Shown: piece after piece, positions 54,403 through 63,982 of the stretch | How the letters are laid out: the number at the start of each line of letters is the position of its first letter | Position numbering within the stretch: position 1 is the stretch's first letter | Origin: Streptomyces sp. V2I9 | Lineage (GTDB): Bacteria > Actinomycetota > Actinomycetes > Streptomycetales > Streptomycetaceae | Assembly (NCBI RefSeq): GCF_030817475.1 | Contig: NZ_JAUSZJ010000004.1 | Span: 1 to 63,982, forward strand | DNA: 63,982 nt | Direction: 5' to 3' | Translations under genes and position numbers: made by a program | The notes under the pieces: generated by a model | Databases searched by the model: none | What the model saw: the letters and a program-made list of their open reading frames with translations, nothing else | Told to the model about the DNA's origin: nothing

Positions 54403-54660
54403 TCTGTGCGTGAGGAAGATGTCTCCCGGATCTGGGCGGAGGTCATCGGAATTCCGGAAGCCGACATCCACACCAATTTCTTCGATCTCGGCGGCCATTC
54501 GCTGCAATTGATGGAACTCTCCGCCCGCCTGAGCGAGGAGCTGGGTGTCGACGCGGACGTTCTCGTGCTGATGGAGCACCCGACCGTCGCGGCGTGCACG
54601 GCGCACTGGAACGCCCGGGAGCCTGCCGGTGAGCAGGACTTCACGGGCTCGCGGTCATGA
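54400..54660 (+). CDS. Free-standing peptidyl carrier protein
   Basis: An 86-aa PCP behind promoter P2. The phosphopantetheine site is Ser34 in FFDLGGHSLQLMEL. The sequence continues RLSEELGVDADVLVLMEHPTV, typical of helices II-III. It overlaps the hydroxylase gene by ATGA. Coupling of a discrete PCP with a TauD/SyrP-type oxygenase suggests that an amino acid is tethered here, hydroxylated and then passed to the assembly line. The amino acid would be loaded in trans by one of the three free A proteins. Confidence 0.95.
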   Translation: MSVREEDVSRIWAEVIGIPEADIHTNFFDLGGHSLQLMELSARLSEELGVDADVLVLMEHPTVAACTAHWNAREPAGEQDFTGSRS

Positions 54661-55595
54661 ACGGGACGGGGCTGTGGGCGCCGCTGGAGATCAGGCCCGG
54701 GGACGTGGGCGCCGGTTCCGGTGCCGGGGGGCTCGCGGCGTATCTGGACTCCGTGGACCTGGAGGCTCTCCTGGTCCGTGAGAAGGCTCTGGTCTTCCGT
54801 GGTTTCCAGGTGCCGCAGGACGGGCTCGACGCGGTCCTGGAGCGTCTGCTGCCGCGCCGTATCGCCTATGTGCACGGGAACTCGCCGCGTACGAAGGTGG
54901 GTTCGAATCTGTACACGTCCACGGAATATCCGGCGGCCTACACGATCTCGATGCACAACGAGCTGTCGTACGCCCATGCCTGGCCGGCGCGGCTGGTGTT
55001 CTACTGCGCGGTCGCGCCCGCCTCCAGGGGTGCGACGCCGCTGGTGGACGGCCGGCTGTGGCTGGAGTCGCTGGACGACGAGGTCCGTGAGGCCTTCGCG
55101 GGCGGGGTGTGCTACACGCAGAACCTGCACGGCGGGAGCGGGCTCGGCAAGAGCTGGCAGGACACCTTCGAGACGCGGGACCGTGACGAGGTCGACGCGT
55201 TCCTCGCGGGCACCGGGGCGAGGTGGGGCTGGGGGCCGGAGGACGGTCTGAGGGTCAGTCAGGTGCGTCCGTCCACGGCCCGTCATCCCGTGACGGGCGA
55301 GGAGGTCTGGTTCAACCAGTGCGACCAGTGGCATCCGGCCGCGCTCGGTGACGAGACGGCGAAAGCGCTGGCACAGATCATGCCGGTGGACGAGCTCCCG
55401 CAGTCCGTCACCTTCGCCGACGGCAGCCCGATCCCGGACGCCTACGTCCTGCAGGTCCGTGACCGGGGCCTGGAACACGCCAGGGACGTCGACTGGCACG
55501 AGGGCGACGTCCTGCTCATCGACAACATGCTCGTCGCCCACGGCCGCCGCCCCTTCACCGGGCCGCGCCGGATCCTGGTCTCCATGTCGGACTGA
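54657..55595 (+). CDS. TauD/SyrP-like Fe(II)/2-oxoglutarate-dependent hydroxylase
   Basis: This 312-aa non-haem iron oxygenase is coupled to the PCP gene. Iron ligands are His100 and Glu102 in ISMHNELSYAH and His295 in MLVAHGRRPF; the 2-oxoglutarate-binding Arg lies in GPRRILVSMSD. HxE instead of HxD is known in the SyrP-type branch, which hydroxylates the beta-carbon of carrier-bound amino acids. By analogy it should hydroxylate the residue on the adjacent PCP, using O2 and 2-oxoglutarate. Position and stereochemistry cannot be read from the sequence. Confidence 0.93.
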   Translation: MNGTGLWAPLEIRPGDVGAGSGAGGLAAYLDSVDLEALLVREKALVFRGFQVPQDGLDAVLERLLPRRIAYVHGNSPRTKVGSNLYTSTEYPAAYTISMHNELSYAHAWPARLVFYCAVAPASRGATPLVDGRLWLESLDDEVREAFAGGVCYTQNLHGGSGLGKSWQDTFETRDRDEVDAFLAGTGARWGWGPEDGLRVSQVRPSTARHPVTGEEVWFNQCDQWHPAALGDETAKALAQIMPVDELPQSVTFADGSPIPDAYVLQVRDRGLEHARDVDWHEGDVLLIDNMLVAHGRRPFTGPRRILVSMSD

Positions 55596-55950
55596 CCCAC
55601 CCGCGCCCACCACACCCGCACCCCTGCCGGCCCACGCCCGTGGCCCGCAGCCCTGTGGCCCACGACCCCGCAACCCCGGAGCCCGGAGCACCGGAACCCG
55701 CAACCTTGGGACACGGAGTGCCGGACCCCGGAACCCTGGAGTGCCGGACCCCGGCCCCTCGGGACACGGGGAGCCGGAACCCCGGAGCCCGGAGTCCCGG
55801 AACCCGCATGCCGGAGCCCCGGACCCCGGAGCCTCGGGATCCGGAGCCCCGGAGCCCGGAGTGCCGGGGGTGCGGGGCCGGGTGCGCCGACCGCCACGAC
55901 AGCCGAGCCCACGGCGCGTCCCACCGCCCCGCAACCGGAGGCCCCTGCAC
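55596..55950. repeat. Intergenic GC minisatellite with CCGGARCCC-type units
   Basis: Between the hydroxylase stop and the NRPS start, short degenerate units such as CCGGAGCCC and CCGGAACCC, with variants, repeat many times, densest at 55660-55865. The frame of the following NRPS stays open through it, giving Pro/Gly/Arg-rich sequence that resembles no domain. I read it as non-coding expansion. Confidence 0.6.
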
Positions 55951-58689
<2,739 letters not shown>

Positions 58690-59112
58690 ACACCGCACCC
58701 CCGGCCACCCGACCACCACCCACGACACAACCAGCGACCCCACCGACGACAGCACCCGGCCACAACCCCCCGCACACCCCCCGGGAAACCCACGACCCCG
58801 CCCACGGCAGCACCCGGCTGCGAAAGTCCGGGCACCACCCGGGGAAACAGACCGCCCCACCCGCGGGCAGCACCAGGCCGCAACGACCCCCATGCCCCGG
58901 GCAGCAAGCAACCCCGCCCGGGGGGGGGCAACACCCGGCCGCCACGGCTCGGGCAGCACCCACGCACCAGGCTGCCTCACCGGCGGCAGCACCGGGCCGC
59001 AACGGCCCCCATCCCCTCAGGCGGCAGGCCTCAGGCGGCAGGCAACCCCGCCCAGGGGCAGCACCCTGGCTGCACCAACTCGGGCAGCACCTGGGCGGCA
59101 GGCGGCCCCGCC
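58690..59112. repeat. Repeat-rich spacer (GGCAGCACC-type units) interrupted by the IS element
   Basis: Loose repetition of GGCAGCACC, CCGGGCAGC and GGCGGCAGG units runs from about 58790 to 59112 and resumes after the IS at 60068-60082. The IS therefore inserted into this tract. No gene is recognised. Confidence 0.6.
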
Positions 59113-59114
59113 TA

Positions 59115-60065
59115 GGTTCTGTCCGGCGGATCATGTGACCTTCCGACTGGTCGCTCGTTGGTCCGGTCATGGGTCGGGGGGATTTGACGAATCGCGAGTG
59201 GTCGTTACTGGAACCGCATCTGCCACCTCTGGGTGGCCGGGGCGGTCGGTGGAACGACCACCGCACCGTGGTCAACGGGATGCTGTTCCGGATCCGAACC
59301 GGTGTCCCGTGGCGTGACCTGCCGGAACGCTACGGCTCGTGGAAAACCGTTTACGAACGGCATCGCCGCTGGTCGGCGGACGGCACCTGGGACCGGATCC
59401 TGCATTCGGTCCAGGCCGACGCCGACCTGGCGGGGCGTGTCGACTGGTCGATGGTCGGCGTCGACTCGACGTCCTGCCGGGCCCATCGGCACGCGGCCGG
59501 CGCACGCAGGACCCGGCCGCGGGTCCCGAAAAAAGGACGACGCCCCGGCACCACCGCCCCGACGAGGGACTCGGACGGTCCCGGGGCGGCCTGACCTGCA
59601 AGATCCACCTCGCCGGCGAAGGCGGCTGCCGCCCCATGGCCCTCCTGCTCACGCCGGGACGGTGGGGCGACGCACCGCAGATGATCGAGGTCCTGGACCG
59701 GATCCGAGTTCCGCGGCCGCTTGGCGGAAGGCCCCGGACCCGGCCGGACCACGTCAGCGGCGACAAGGCATACAGTTCCCGCCGAAACCGCCGCTACCTG
59801 CGAAGACGCGACATCCGGCACACGATCCCAGAACCGAAGGACCAGCGGGCCAACCGCCGCCGCAGGGGCAGCAACGGGGGCAGGCCCGCCGGCTTCGACC
59901 CCGACCACTACCGGCGCCGCAACGAGGTCGAGCGGACCATCAACCGGCTCAAGAACTCCCGCGCGGTCGCCACCCGTTACGACAAGAGGGCCTACGTCTT
60001 CCACGGCACTGTCACCGCCGCAGCGATCCGACTCTGGCTCCGTCAGTGATCCGCCGGACAGAACC
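59115..60065 (+). mobile_element. IS5-family insertion sequence (IS427-like), 951 bp, complete
   Basis: Perfect 19-bp terminal inverted repeats: GGTTCTGTCCGGCGGATCA at 59115-59133 and its complement at 60047-60065. It is flanked by a TA duplication (59113-59114 and 60066-60067), or CTAG if read to include the end bases. The length, TA target and two-frame transposase fit the IS427 group of IS5. It sits between the last NRPS gene and the thioesterase gene, in repeat sequence, and interrupts no gene. Confidence 0.93.
59169..60049 (+). CDS. IS5-family transposase in two frames, joined by -1 frameshift
   Basis: The first frame (MGRGDLTNREWSLLEPHLP..., ATG 59169, stop 59594) and the second frame (ending ...AAIRLWLRQ at 60049) overlap. 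The overlap contains A AAA AAG at 59529-59535 (in CCGAAAAAAGG), the classical -1 slippery heptamer. Slipping there joins VPKK to the frame continuing RTTPRHHRPDEG. The joined ~293-aa protein has the DDE residues: Asp in VGVDSTSC, Asp in SGDKAYSS and Glu in NEVERTINRLKN. Programmed frameshifting is known for this IS group, so the element may be active. Confidence 0.9.
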
Positions 60066-60092
60066 TAGGGGCAGCACCGGGCTGCGGCGGGC

Positions 60093-60908
60093 TCAGGCGT
60101 CACCCAGGAAGCGGGCCACCTCGCTGACGACCGGGGCCTTCAGGAAGGAGTGGTGGTCCCCCTTCACCACCGTCCGGCGGGCACCGGTACGGCTCAGCGC
60201 GGCCCAGCGCGCGGAGTCCTCGGGGAACATCGACCCGTCCGGGAACAACAGACGCAACTCAGCGTCGACGGGGCCGCTCGGACGGTAGTGCCGCACCGCA
60301 CGGGCATGCGCGCAGAAAACCGCGAAACGCCGCTCCAGGTCCTCACGCACGAGCGGCAGGTACTTGCTGTGCGGGTCACCGGCCACGGCGACGGCCAGCC
60401 ACCCCAGCGGGTCACCGTCCGCGTCCTGCGGCATATCCCAGCCCAGCGACCCCGCCACGTCCTCGGCGAACGCGACACGCAGCGCCGGGGTCCCCACCTC
60501 CCCCGCACCCTCCGGCTCTCCCCAGGGACGGTCGAACGGCGAGTCCATCAGCGCCACGAACTCGACCCCGACCCCCCGGCGTTCCAGCTCCCGCGTCATC
60601 TCGAACGCCACGATGCCGCCCATCGACCAGCCCGCGATCCGGTACGGACCCTCGGGCTGCGCCCCGCGCACAGCGGCCACATAACGCTCCACCATCTGCG
60701 CCAGCCCCGCGACCGGTTCACCCTCGGAGATACCGAACGCCTCGATACCCGTCACCGCACAGGTACCGGCCAGCTCCTTCGCCAGAGCACCGTAGGCGTT
60801 CACGGTCCCGCCGACGGCATGGACGAGGAACAACGGCCGGCCGGCCGCGTCCCTGCCCGTCAACGACACAAGACGTGCGGCGGCCTGACCTGTTTGCCGA
60901 TCGGACAT
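60093..60908 (-). CDS. Discrete thioesterase (type I-like, NRPS/PKS release)
   Basis: This 271-aa alpha/beta hydrolase starts at ATG 60908, six bases after GTGAGG; a GTG four codons earlier is less likely. It shows RPLFLVHAVGGTVNAYGAL, the nucleophile motif GWSMGG, a lid region, and the catalytic His in VKGDHHSFLKAP. This pattern (VHxxGG, GWSxGG, GDHxSF) is typical of the terminal TE domains that release NRPS chains by hydrolysis or cyclisation, not of TEII editing enzymes. No synthetase in the window has its own TE domain, so this protein is the best candidate for product release in trans. Four 8-bp repeats and a long minisatellite lie upstream. Confidence 0.9.
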   Translation of the reverse strand: MSDRQTGQAAARLVSLTGRDAAGRPLFLVHAVGGTVNAYGALAKELAGTCAVTGIEAFGISEGEPVAGLAQMVERYVAAVRGAQPEGPYRIAGWSMGGIVAFEMTRELERRGVGVEFVALMDSPFDRPWGEPEGAGEVGTPALRVAFAEDVAGSLGWDMPQDADGDPLGWLAVAVAGDPHSKYLPLVREDLERRFAVFCAHARAVRHYRPSGPVDAELRLLFPDGSMFPEDSARWAALSRTGARRTVVKGDHHSFLKAPVVSEVARFLGDA

Positions 60909-60952
60909 CTGAAGCCTCACTGTCCCTGGTATACGGAATGGACGAGCTGCAC

Positions 60953-60984
60953 GCGGTCACGCGGTCACACGGTCACACGGTCAC
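60953..60984 (-). repeat. Four tandem 8-bp repeats upstream of the thioesterase gene
   Basis: On the minus strand GTGACCGT, GTGACCGT, GTGACCGC, GTGACCGC follow each other without gaps, 45-76 nt before the start codon. A -10-like TATACC lies at 60935-60930. Direct repeats at this place could be bound by an activator, or be another small expansion. Confidence 0.6.
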
Positions 60985-61030
60985 GCGAAGATACCGGCCG
61001 AGAGAGAAACTCTCAGCAGCGGCAGGACAC

Positions 61031-61560
61031 AGAAGAAAAAGCCCTCAACTACGGCAAGCGTGAAGGGGCCCGCTCAACTGCGGCACGCACGGAAGGATCC
61101 CACTCAACTGCGACCGGAGCAGAAGGGGGTCCCCCTCACCGGCGCCAGACACGAAGAGGTCCCCTCAACAGCGACAGGAGCAGAAGGGAGTTCCCCCTCA
61201 GCGGCGGCAGGCACGAAGAGGCCCTCTCAGCGGCGACAGACACGAAAGGGCGCCCCCTCAACTGCGACAAGCACGGAAGGGGAAAACCTCACCGGCGGCG
61301 GTGCGAAGGGGTCCCCCTCACGGCGGCAGACGCGAAGAGCTCCCACCTCACCGGCGGCGGTGCGAAGGGGTCCACCTCACGGCGGCAGGCGCGGGGGCTC
61401 TCCTCACCGGCGGCAGACGCGAAGAGCTCCCACCTCACCGGCGGCAGACGCGAAGGGTTTCCCCCTCACCGGCGGCAGACGCGAAGGGTTTCCCCCTCAC
61501 CGGCGGCAGACGCGGAGGGTTTCCCCCTCACCGGCGGCAGGGGCGGGGGGCTCCTCAGCG
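61031..61560. repeat. Tandem minisatellite, about 17 degenerate copies of a ~31-bp unit
   Basis: The unit begins GAAGGGTTTCCCCCTCACCG and ends GCGGCAGACGC. Copies starting at 61452, 61483 and 61514 are exactly 31 bp apart and nearly identical; copies further left are 28-32 bp and more diverged. There are no unique spacers, so it is not a CRISPR array. The array fills the gap between the GT8 and thioesterase genes and touches the GT8 stop codon. Read on the minus strand each unit contains GGTGAGGGGGAAACCC. Confidence 0.85.
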
Positions 61561-62646
61561 GGTGCGGGTGCGGGGGCGGGTTTTCATGCGGGGCAGCGGT
61601 ACCGCCCGCAGTTCGCGTTCCAGCAGCTTGAGGCCGCCGATGTTCCGCAGCGCGGGCAGTTCCTCGAGCATCTCCAGGAACCTCTGCGCCCACAGGGTGT
61701 AGTCCGGGAAACGCTCGATCCGGCGGGCGAAGCCCTTCTTCCGCCACGACCACGGCTTGATGCCCGCGTAATGCAGCCCGCGCGCCGACTCGATCGACGG
61801 GTACCCGTAGAAGACGGAATAGCTCGGGTCCAGGCTGGTCCACCGCCCGGACCAGAAATACGTGGCCGCCTGCTGGTCCGTCCACGCCCAGCGGTTGCGC
61901 ACCATGTCACGGACCTCGCCCTCGTCCACCCACCGCATGAACGTGTCATAGGTCGACATCGACGGCTCGAGCAGCAGCAGCGAGGCGTTCACCCCGTAGT
62001 TCTCGTAGTCCACCGCCACCCGGTCGGTGATCTCCCGCGGGACCGGCGCACCCGGAGGACAGATCCCGTCGTAGACGTCGTGCCACACCCATTTCCCCGT
62101 CCGGAGCGCGTCCGGCCGGGGAATCAGCTTCCCGTCGGCATCGATGTCCGCCATGTGCTCACGGCGCTCGTTCACGATTCCCGCAGGCGCGGAAAGACTC
62201 CAGATGTCATCGAAATCCCGCACAGGAAAAAGATCGGCATCAATATTCACGATCTTTTCGTAGGAGCACCCGAAATCCCCGTCCGGTCCCAGACGCAGAG
62301 AAGCGAAACGTGTCAGAGCCGCACCCTCGACCCGTGCGGACCCCGTCCGCGGCGCACCCGAAGCGGATTCCTCGAGATATCCCGGAAGCGGGATCTCGTC
62401 AACGGGCAGCACCTTGTCGTACACCAGGCGAAGAGCATCGCGTGCACGGCCCGAAACATCTTTCGTGACGAGACAGACCCGGTCCGAACGGCTGCCCTGG
62501 ACCTTCAGCCCGTACGCCGCCATCAGACACCCGGGAAGATAACTGTCGTTGAACATCAGGAACGTCACGAACGCCCGCCGATTCGGCTTCGGAATCGACT
62601 GCCGCTGATTTCGCGGAGCACACGTGCTCGCGTCCGTGTCGGGCAT
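61555..62646 (-). CDS. GT8-family glycosyltransferase (glycogenin/galactosyltransferase-like)
   Basis: A 363-aa protein from ATG 62646. Family features: AFVTFLMFNDSYLPGCLMAA at the start of the Rossmann-like fold, VCLVTKDVS, the metal-binding DxD motif in VNIDADLFPV, and the C-terminal acceptor region with YGVNASLLLLEPS and HYAGIKPWSW. Such enzymes move a hexose from UDP- or GDP-sugar to an acceptor. It is divergent from a UDP-galactopyranose mutase gene, so it may handle galactose-type sugars. Whether it decorates the peptide or belongs to the neighbouring cell-surface locus is open. Its last residues (TRPRTRTR) are encoded by the edge of the repeat array, suggesting that the C-terminus was changed by repeat growth. 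Confidence 0.88.
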   Translation of the reverse strand: MPDTDASTCAPRNQRQSIPKPNRRAFVTFLMFNDSYLPGCLMAAYGLKVQGSRSDRVCLVTKDVSGRARDALRLVYDKVLPVDEIPLPGYLEESASGAPRTGSARVEGAALTRFASLRLGPDGDFGCSYEKIVNIDADLFPVRDFDDIWSLSAPAGIVNERREHMADIDADGKLIPRPDALRTGKWVWHDVYDGICPPGAPVPREITDRVAVDYENYGVNASLLLLEPSMSTYDTFMRWVDEGEVRDMVRNRWAWTDQQAATYFWSGRWTSLDPSYSVFYGYPSIESARGLHYAGIKPWSWRKKGFARRIERFPDYTLWAQRFLEMLEELPALRNIGGLKLLERELRAVPLPRMKTRPRTRTR

Positions 62647-62862
62647 TACCGTCGACTCCCTCGGTCCACTTCATGATGAAGAATATGCCGGGGCAGTTTA
62701 CCATTGCGCCGTGCTTCGGCCGCGCGGCCCCGCCACCGCTCGCGTACCGGGCGGCCCCCGCCGCCACCGGCACGGCCGGCCCGGTACGGGCACCGGACGG
62801 AACACCCCCGGAGCGGCATACCGGAAATGCCGCCCAATACAGCATGAATCGGACGGAGCAGA
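62647..62862. promoter_or_regulatory. Divergent promoter region between GT8 and UGM genes
   Basis: This 216-nt stretch has a 13-nt palindrome CTTCAT-G-ATGAAG at 62673-62685 and an A/T-rich block (62670-62705), suitable for a promoter on either strand. No conserved hexamer pair is obvious. Confidence 0.4.
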
Positions 62863-63975
62863 GTGACAACGAGCAGGAGTTGCGTCGTGATCGGCGCCGG
62901 TCTGACGGGCGCCACCGTCGCCTCGGAACTGACCCGCCACGGCTACCGGGTCCGCGTCTACGAACAGGCCGACGTCGTCGGCGGACACGTCCGCACCGAA
63001 TGGCTCAGAGGAATTCCGTACGAACCCCACGGAGCCCACATCTTCCACACCGACGACACCGAGGTCTGGAACCTCGTCACCCGGCACGCCCGCTTCCTCC
63101 CCTACGAACACCGCGTCACCATCCGCGTCCGCACCCACCAGCTCAGCTGGCCCCTCCAGAGAAGCGAACTCCACCAGCTCGAGGAATGGCCCCTCATCGA
63201 AAAAGAACTCGCCGCGCTCCCCCCCGAACCCGACCGCACGAACTTCGAAACGTACTGCCGGTCCCTCATGGGCCGGACCCTCTACGACCTCTGCATCCGC
63301 AACTACACCACCAAACAATGGGGCCGCGACCCCGAAACCCTCTCCGCGTCCGTCGCCCACAACCGCGTCGAACTCCGCGACGACGACCACCGCGGCCTCT
63401 TCCGCGACCGCTACCAGGGATGGCCCGAAAACGGATACGCCGAACTCGTCGAATCACTCCTCGACCACACCGAAACCCACCTCGGCACACCCATCACCCA
63501 CACCGACCTCAACGACATCACCCGCCCCGGAGAACCCGTCGTCATCACCTCCGCCCTCGACGACTTCTACAACACCGAAGAAGGCCCCCTCGAATGGCGG
63601 GGCGTCCGCCTCGAAAGCCAATACCTCCCCCACACCACACTCCACCAACCCTCCATGGTCACCAACGAACCCGACCTCGACACCCCCTGGACCAGAACCA
63701 TCGAAACGAAATGGGCCCTCCCCCACCTCCACCACACCCCCGGCACCATCATCATGCGCGAACACCCCGGAACAACCGCGAAACACTACCCCGTCCCCGA
63801 CAACACCAACACCAACAAAACCCTCCAAACCATCTACGAAAACAAACTCACCACCCACACCAGAAACCCCCTCACCACCGCAGGACGCCTCGCCACCTAC
63901 CGCTACATCAACATGGACCAAGCCATCCGCCAAGCCCTCGACACCGCCCACCACATCACCCAAAACCACCCCTAA
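62863..63975 (+). CDS. glf: UDP-galactopyranose mutase
   Basis: This 370-aa flavoprotein starts at GTG 62863 (VTTSRSCVVIGAG). It shows the FAD-binding GAGLTGATVASEL, the substrate-site YEPHGAHIFHT, NYTTKQWG, the RYQGWPENGYAEL region and the C-terminal YRYINMDQAIRQAL motif. It interconverts UDP-galactopyranose and UDP-galactofuranose. The length is slightly short but complete. The 3' half has a striking base skew: the coding strand is almost free of G and rich in C and A (for example codons ACC, CAC, CCC, AAC), unlike any other gene in the window. The gene ends seven bases from the window edge. Confidence 0.93.
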   Translation: MTTSRSCVVIGAGLTGATVASELTRHGYRVRVYEQADVVGGHVRTEWLRGIPYEPHGAHIFHTDDTEVWNLVTRHARFLPYEHRVTIRVRTHQLSWPLQRSELHQLEEWPLIEKELAALPPEPDRTNFETYCRSLMGRTLYDLCIRNYTTKQWGRDPETLSASVAHNRVELRDDDHRGLFRDRYQGWPENGYAELVESLLDHTETHLGTPITHTDLNDITRPGEPVVITSALDDFYNTEEGPLEWRGVRLESQYLPHTTLHQPSMVTNEPDLDTPWTRTIETKWALPHLHHTPGTIIMREHPGTTAKHYPVPDNTNTNKTLQTIYENKLTTHTRNPLTTAGRLATYRYINMDQAIRQALDTAHHITQNHP

Positions 63976-63982
63976 AACCCAC

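Noticed and set aside
59169..60049. Transposase as a frameshifted pseudogene
   Set aside because: The frame change lies exactly at an A AAA AAG slippery site in an IS group known to use -1 frameshifting, and both ends and DDE residues are intact.
61031..61560. Possible CRISPR array
   Set aside because: Repeats are head-to-tail without unique spacers and no cas gene is near; it is a minisatellite. A 538-codon plus-strand frame across it is also a shadow.

Overview
The window is very G+C-rich (about 70% or more by eye). It has strong G/C bias at codon third positions, many GTG starts and GGAGG-type ribosome binding sites. The gene families are typical of actinomycete secondary metabolism, so it most likely comes from the chromosome of a Streptomyces or close relative. 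I see no rRNA, tRNA, CRISPR array or housekeeping genes; nearly everything belongs to natural-product biosynthesis.

Left part (1 to about 19.6 kb): the edge of a macrolide-type modular polyketide cluster. It holds the N-terminal part of a type I PKS gene (docking segment, KS, malonyl-type AT; runs off the left edge), two cytochromes P450, a DegT/TylB-like sugar aminotransferase, a macrolide-type glycosyltransferase broken by a 1-nt frameshift, a fatty-acyl-AMP ligase, an acyl-CoA carboxylase beta subunit, a 986-aa LAL (LuxR-family) regulator with two TTA codons, a type II thioesterase, and rmlB/rmlA for dTDP-4-keto-6-deoxyglucose. The 7-mer TAGGGGT recurs in the intergenic regions of this part and looks like a cluster-specific operator.

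Right part (about 20.3 to 61 kb): a PKS/NRPS cluster made mostly of dissociated, free-standing enzymes. It has two discrete PCPs, a C-PCP protein, a KS-AT-ACP-aminotransferase-C hybrid (beta-amino acid forming), three free-standing adenylation proteins (one with a dead PCP), a free C domain, an A-PCP-C NRPS, an MbtH protein, a (half-C)-A-PCP NRPS, a TauD/SyrP-like hydroxylase, an amidinotransferase, two membrane desaturases, two PLP aminotransferases, three thioesterases and a heterodimeric ABC exporter.

The most unusual part is 28.6-33.9 kb. There, homologues of the lower meta-cleavage (catechol degradation) enzymes MhpD, MhpF and MhpE sit with a histidinol-phosphate-type aminotransferase and an LnmK-like acyltransferase/decarboxylase, and the MhpE-like aldolase carries a C-terminal acyl carrier protein. 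I infer that the catabolic pathway runs backwards here. An acyl group (for example propionyl made by LnmK from methylmalonyl-CoA) would sit on the aldolase's own ACP, be reduced to the aldehyde, be condensed with pyruvate, optionally dehydrated, and transaminated to a non-proteinogenic amino acid for the NRPS.

The right flank (55.6-64 kb) is rich in GC minisatellites, including a 31-bp tandem array and a repeat inside an adenylation domain. It also holds a complete IS5-family element with a slippery -1 frameshift site, a GT8 glycosyltransferase and a UDP-galactopyranose mutase. Cluster boundaries are inferred: the TAGGGGT intergenic motif marks the left units, and a near-duplicated promoter at 20.31 and 54.32 kb marks the right cluster.
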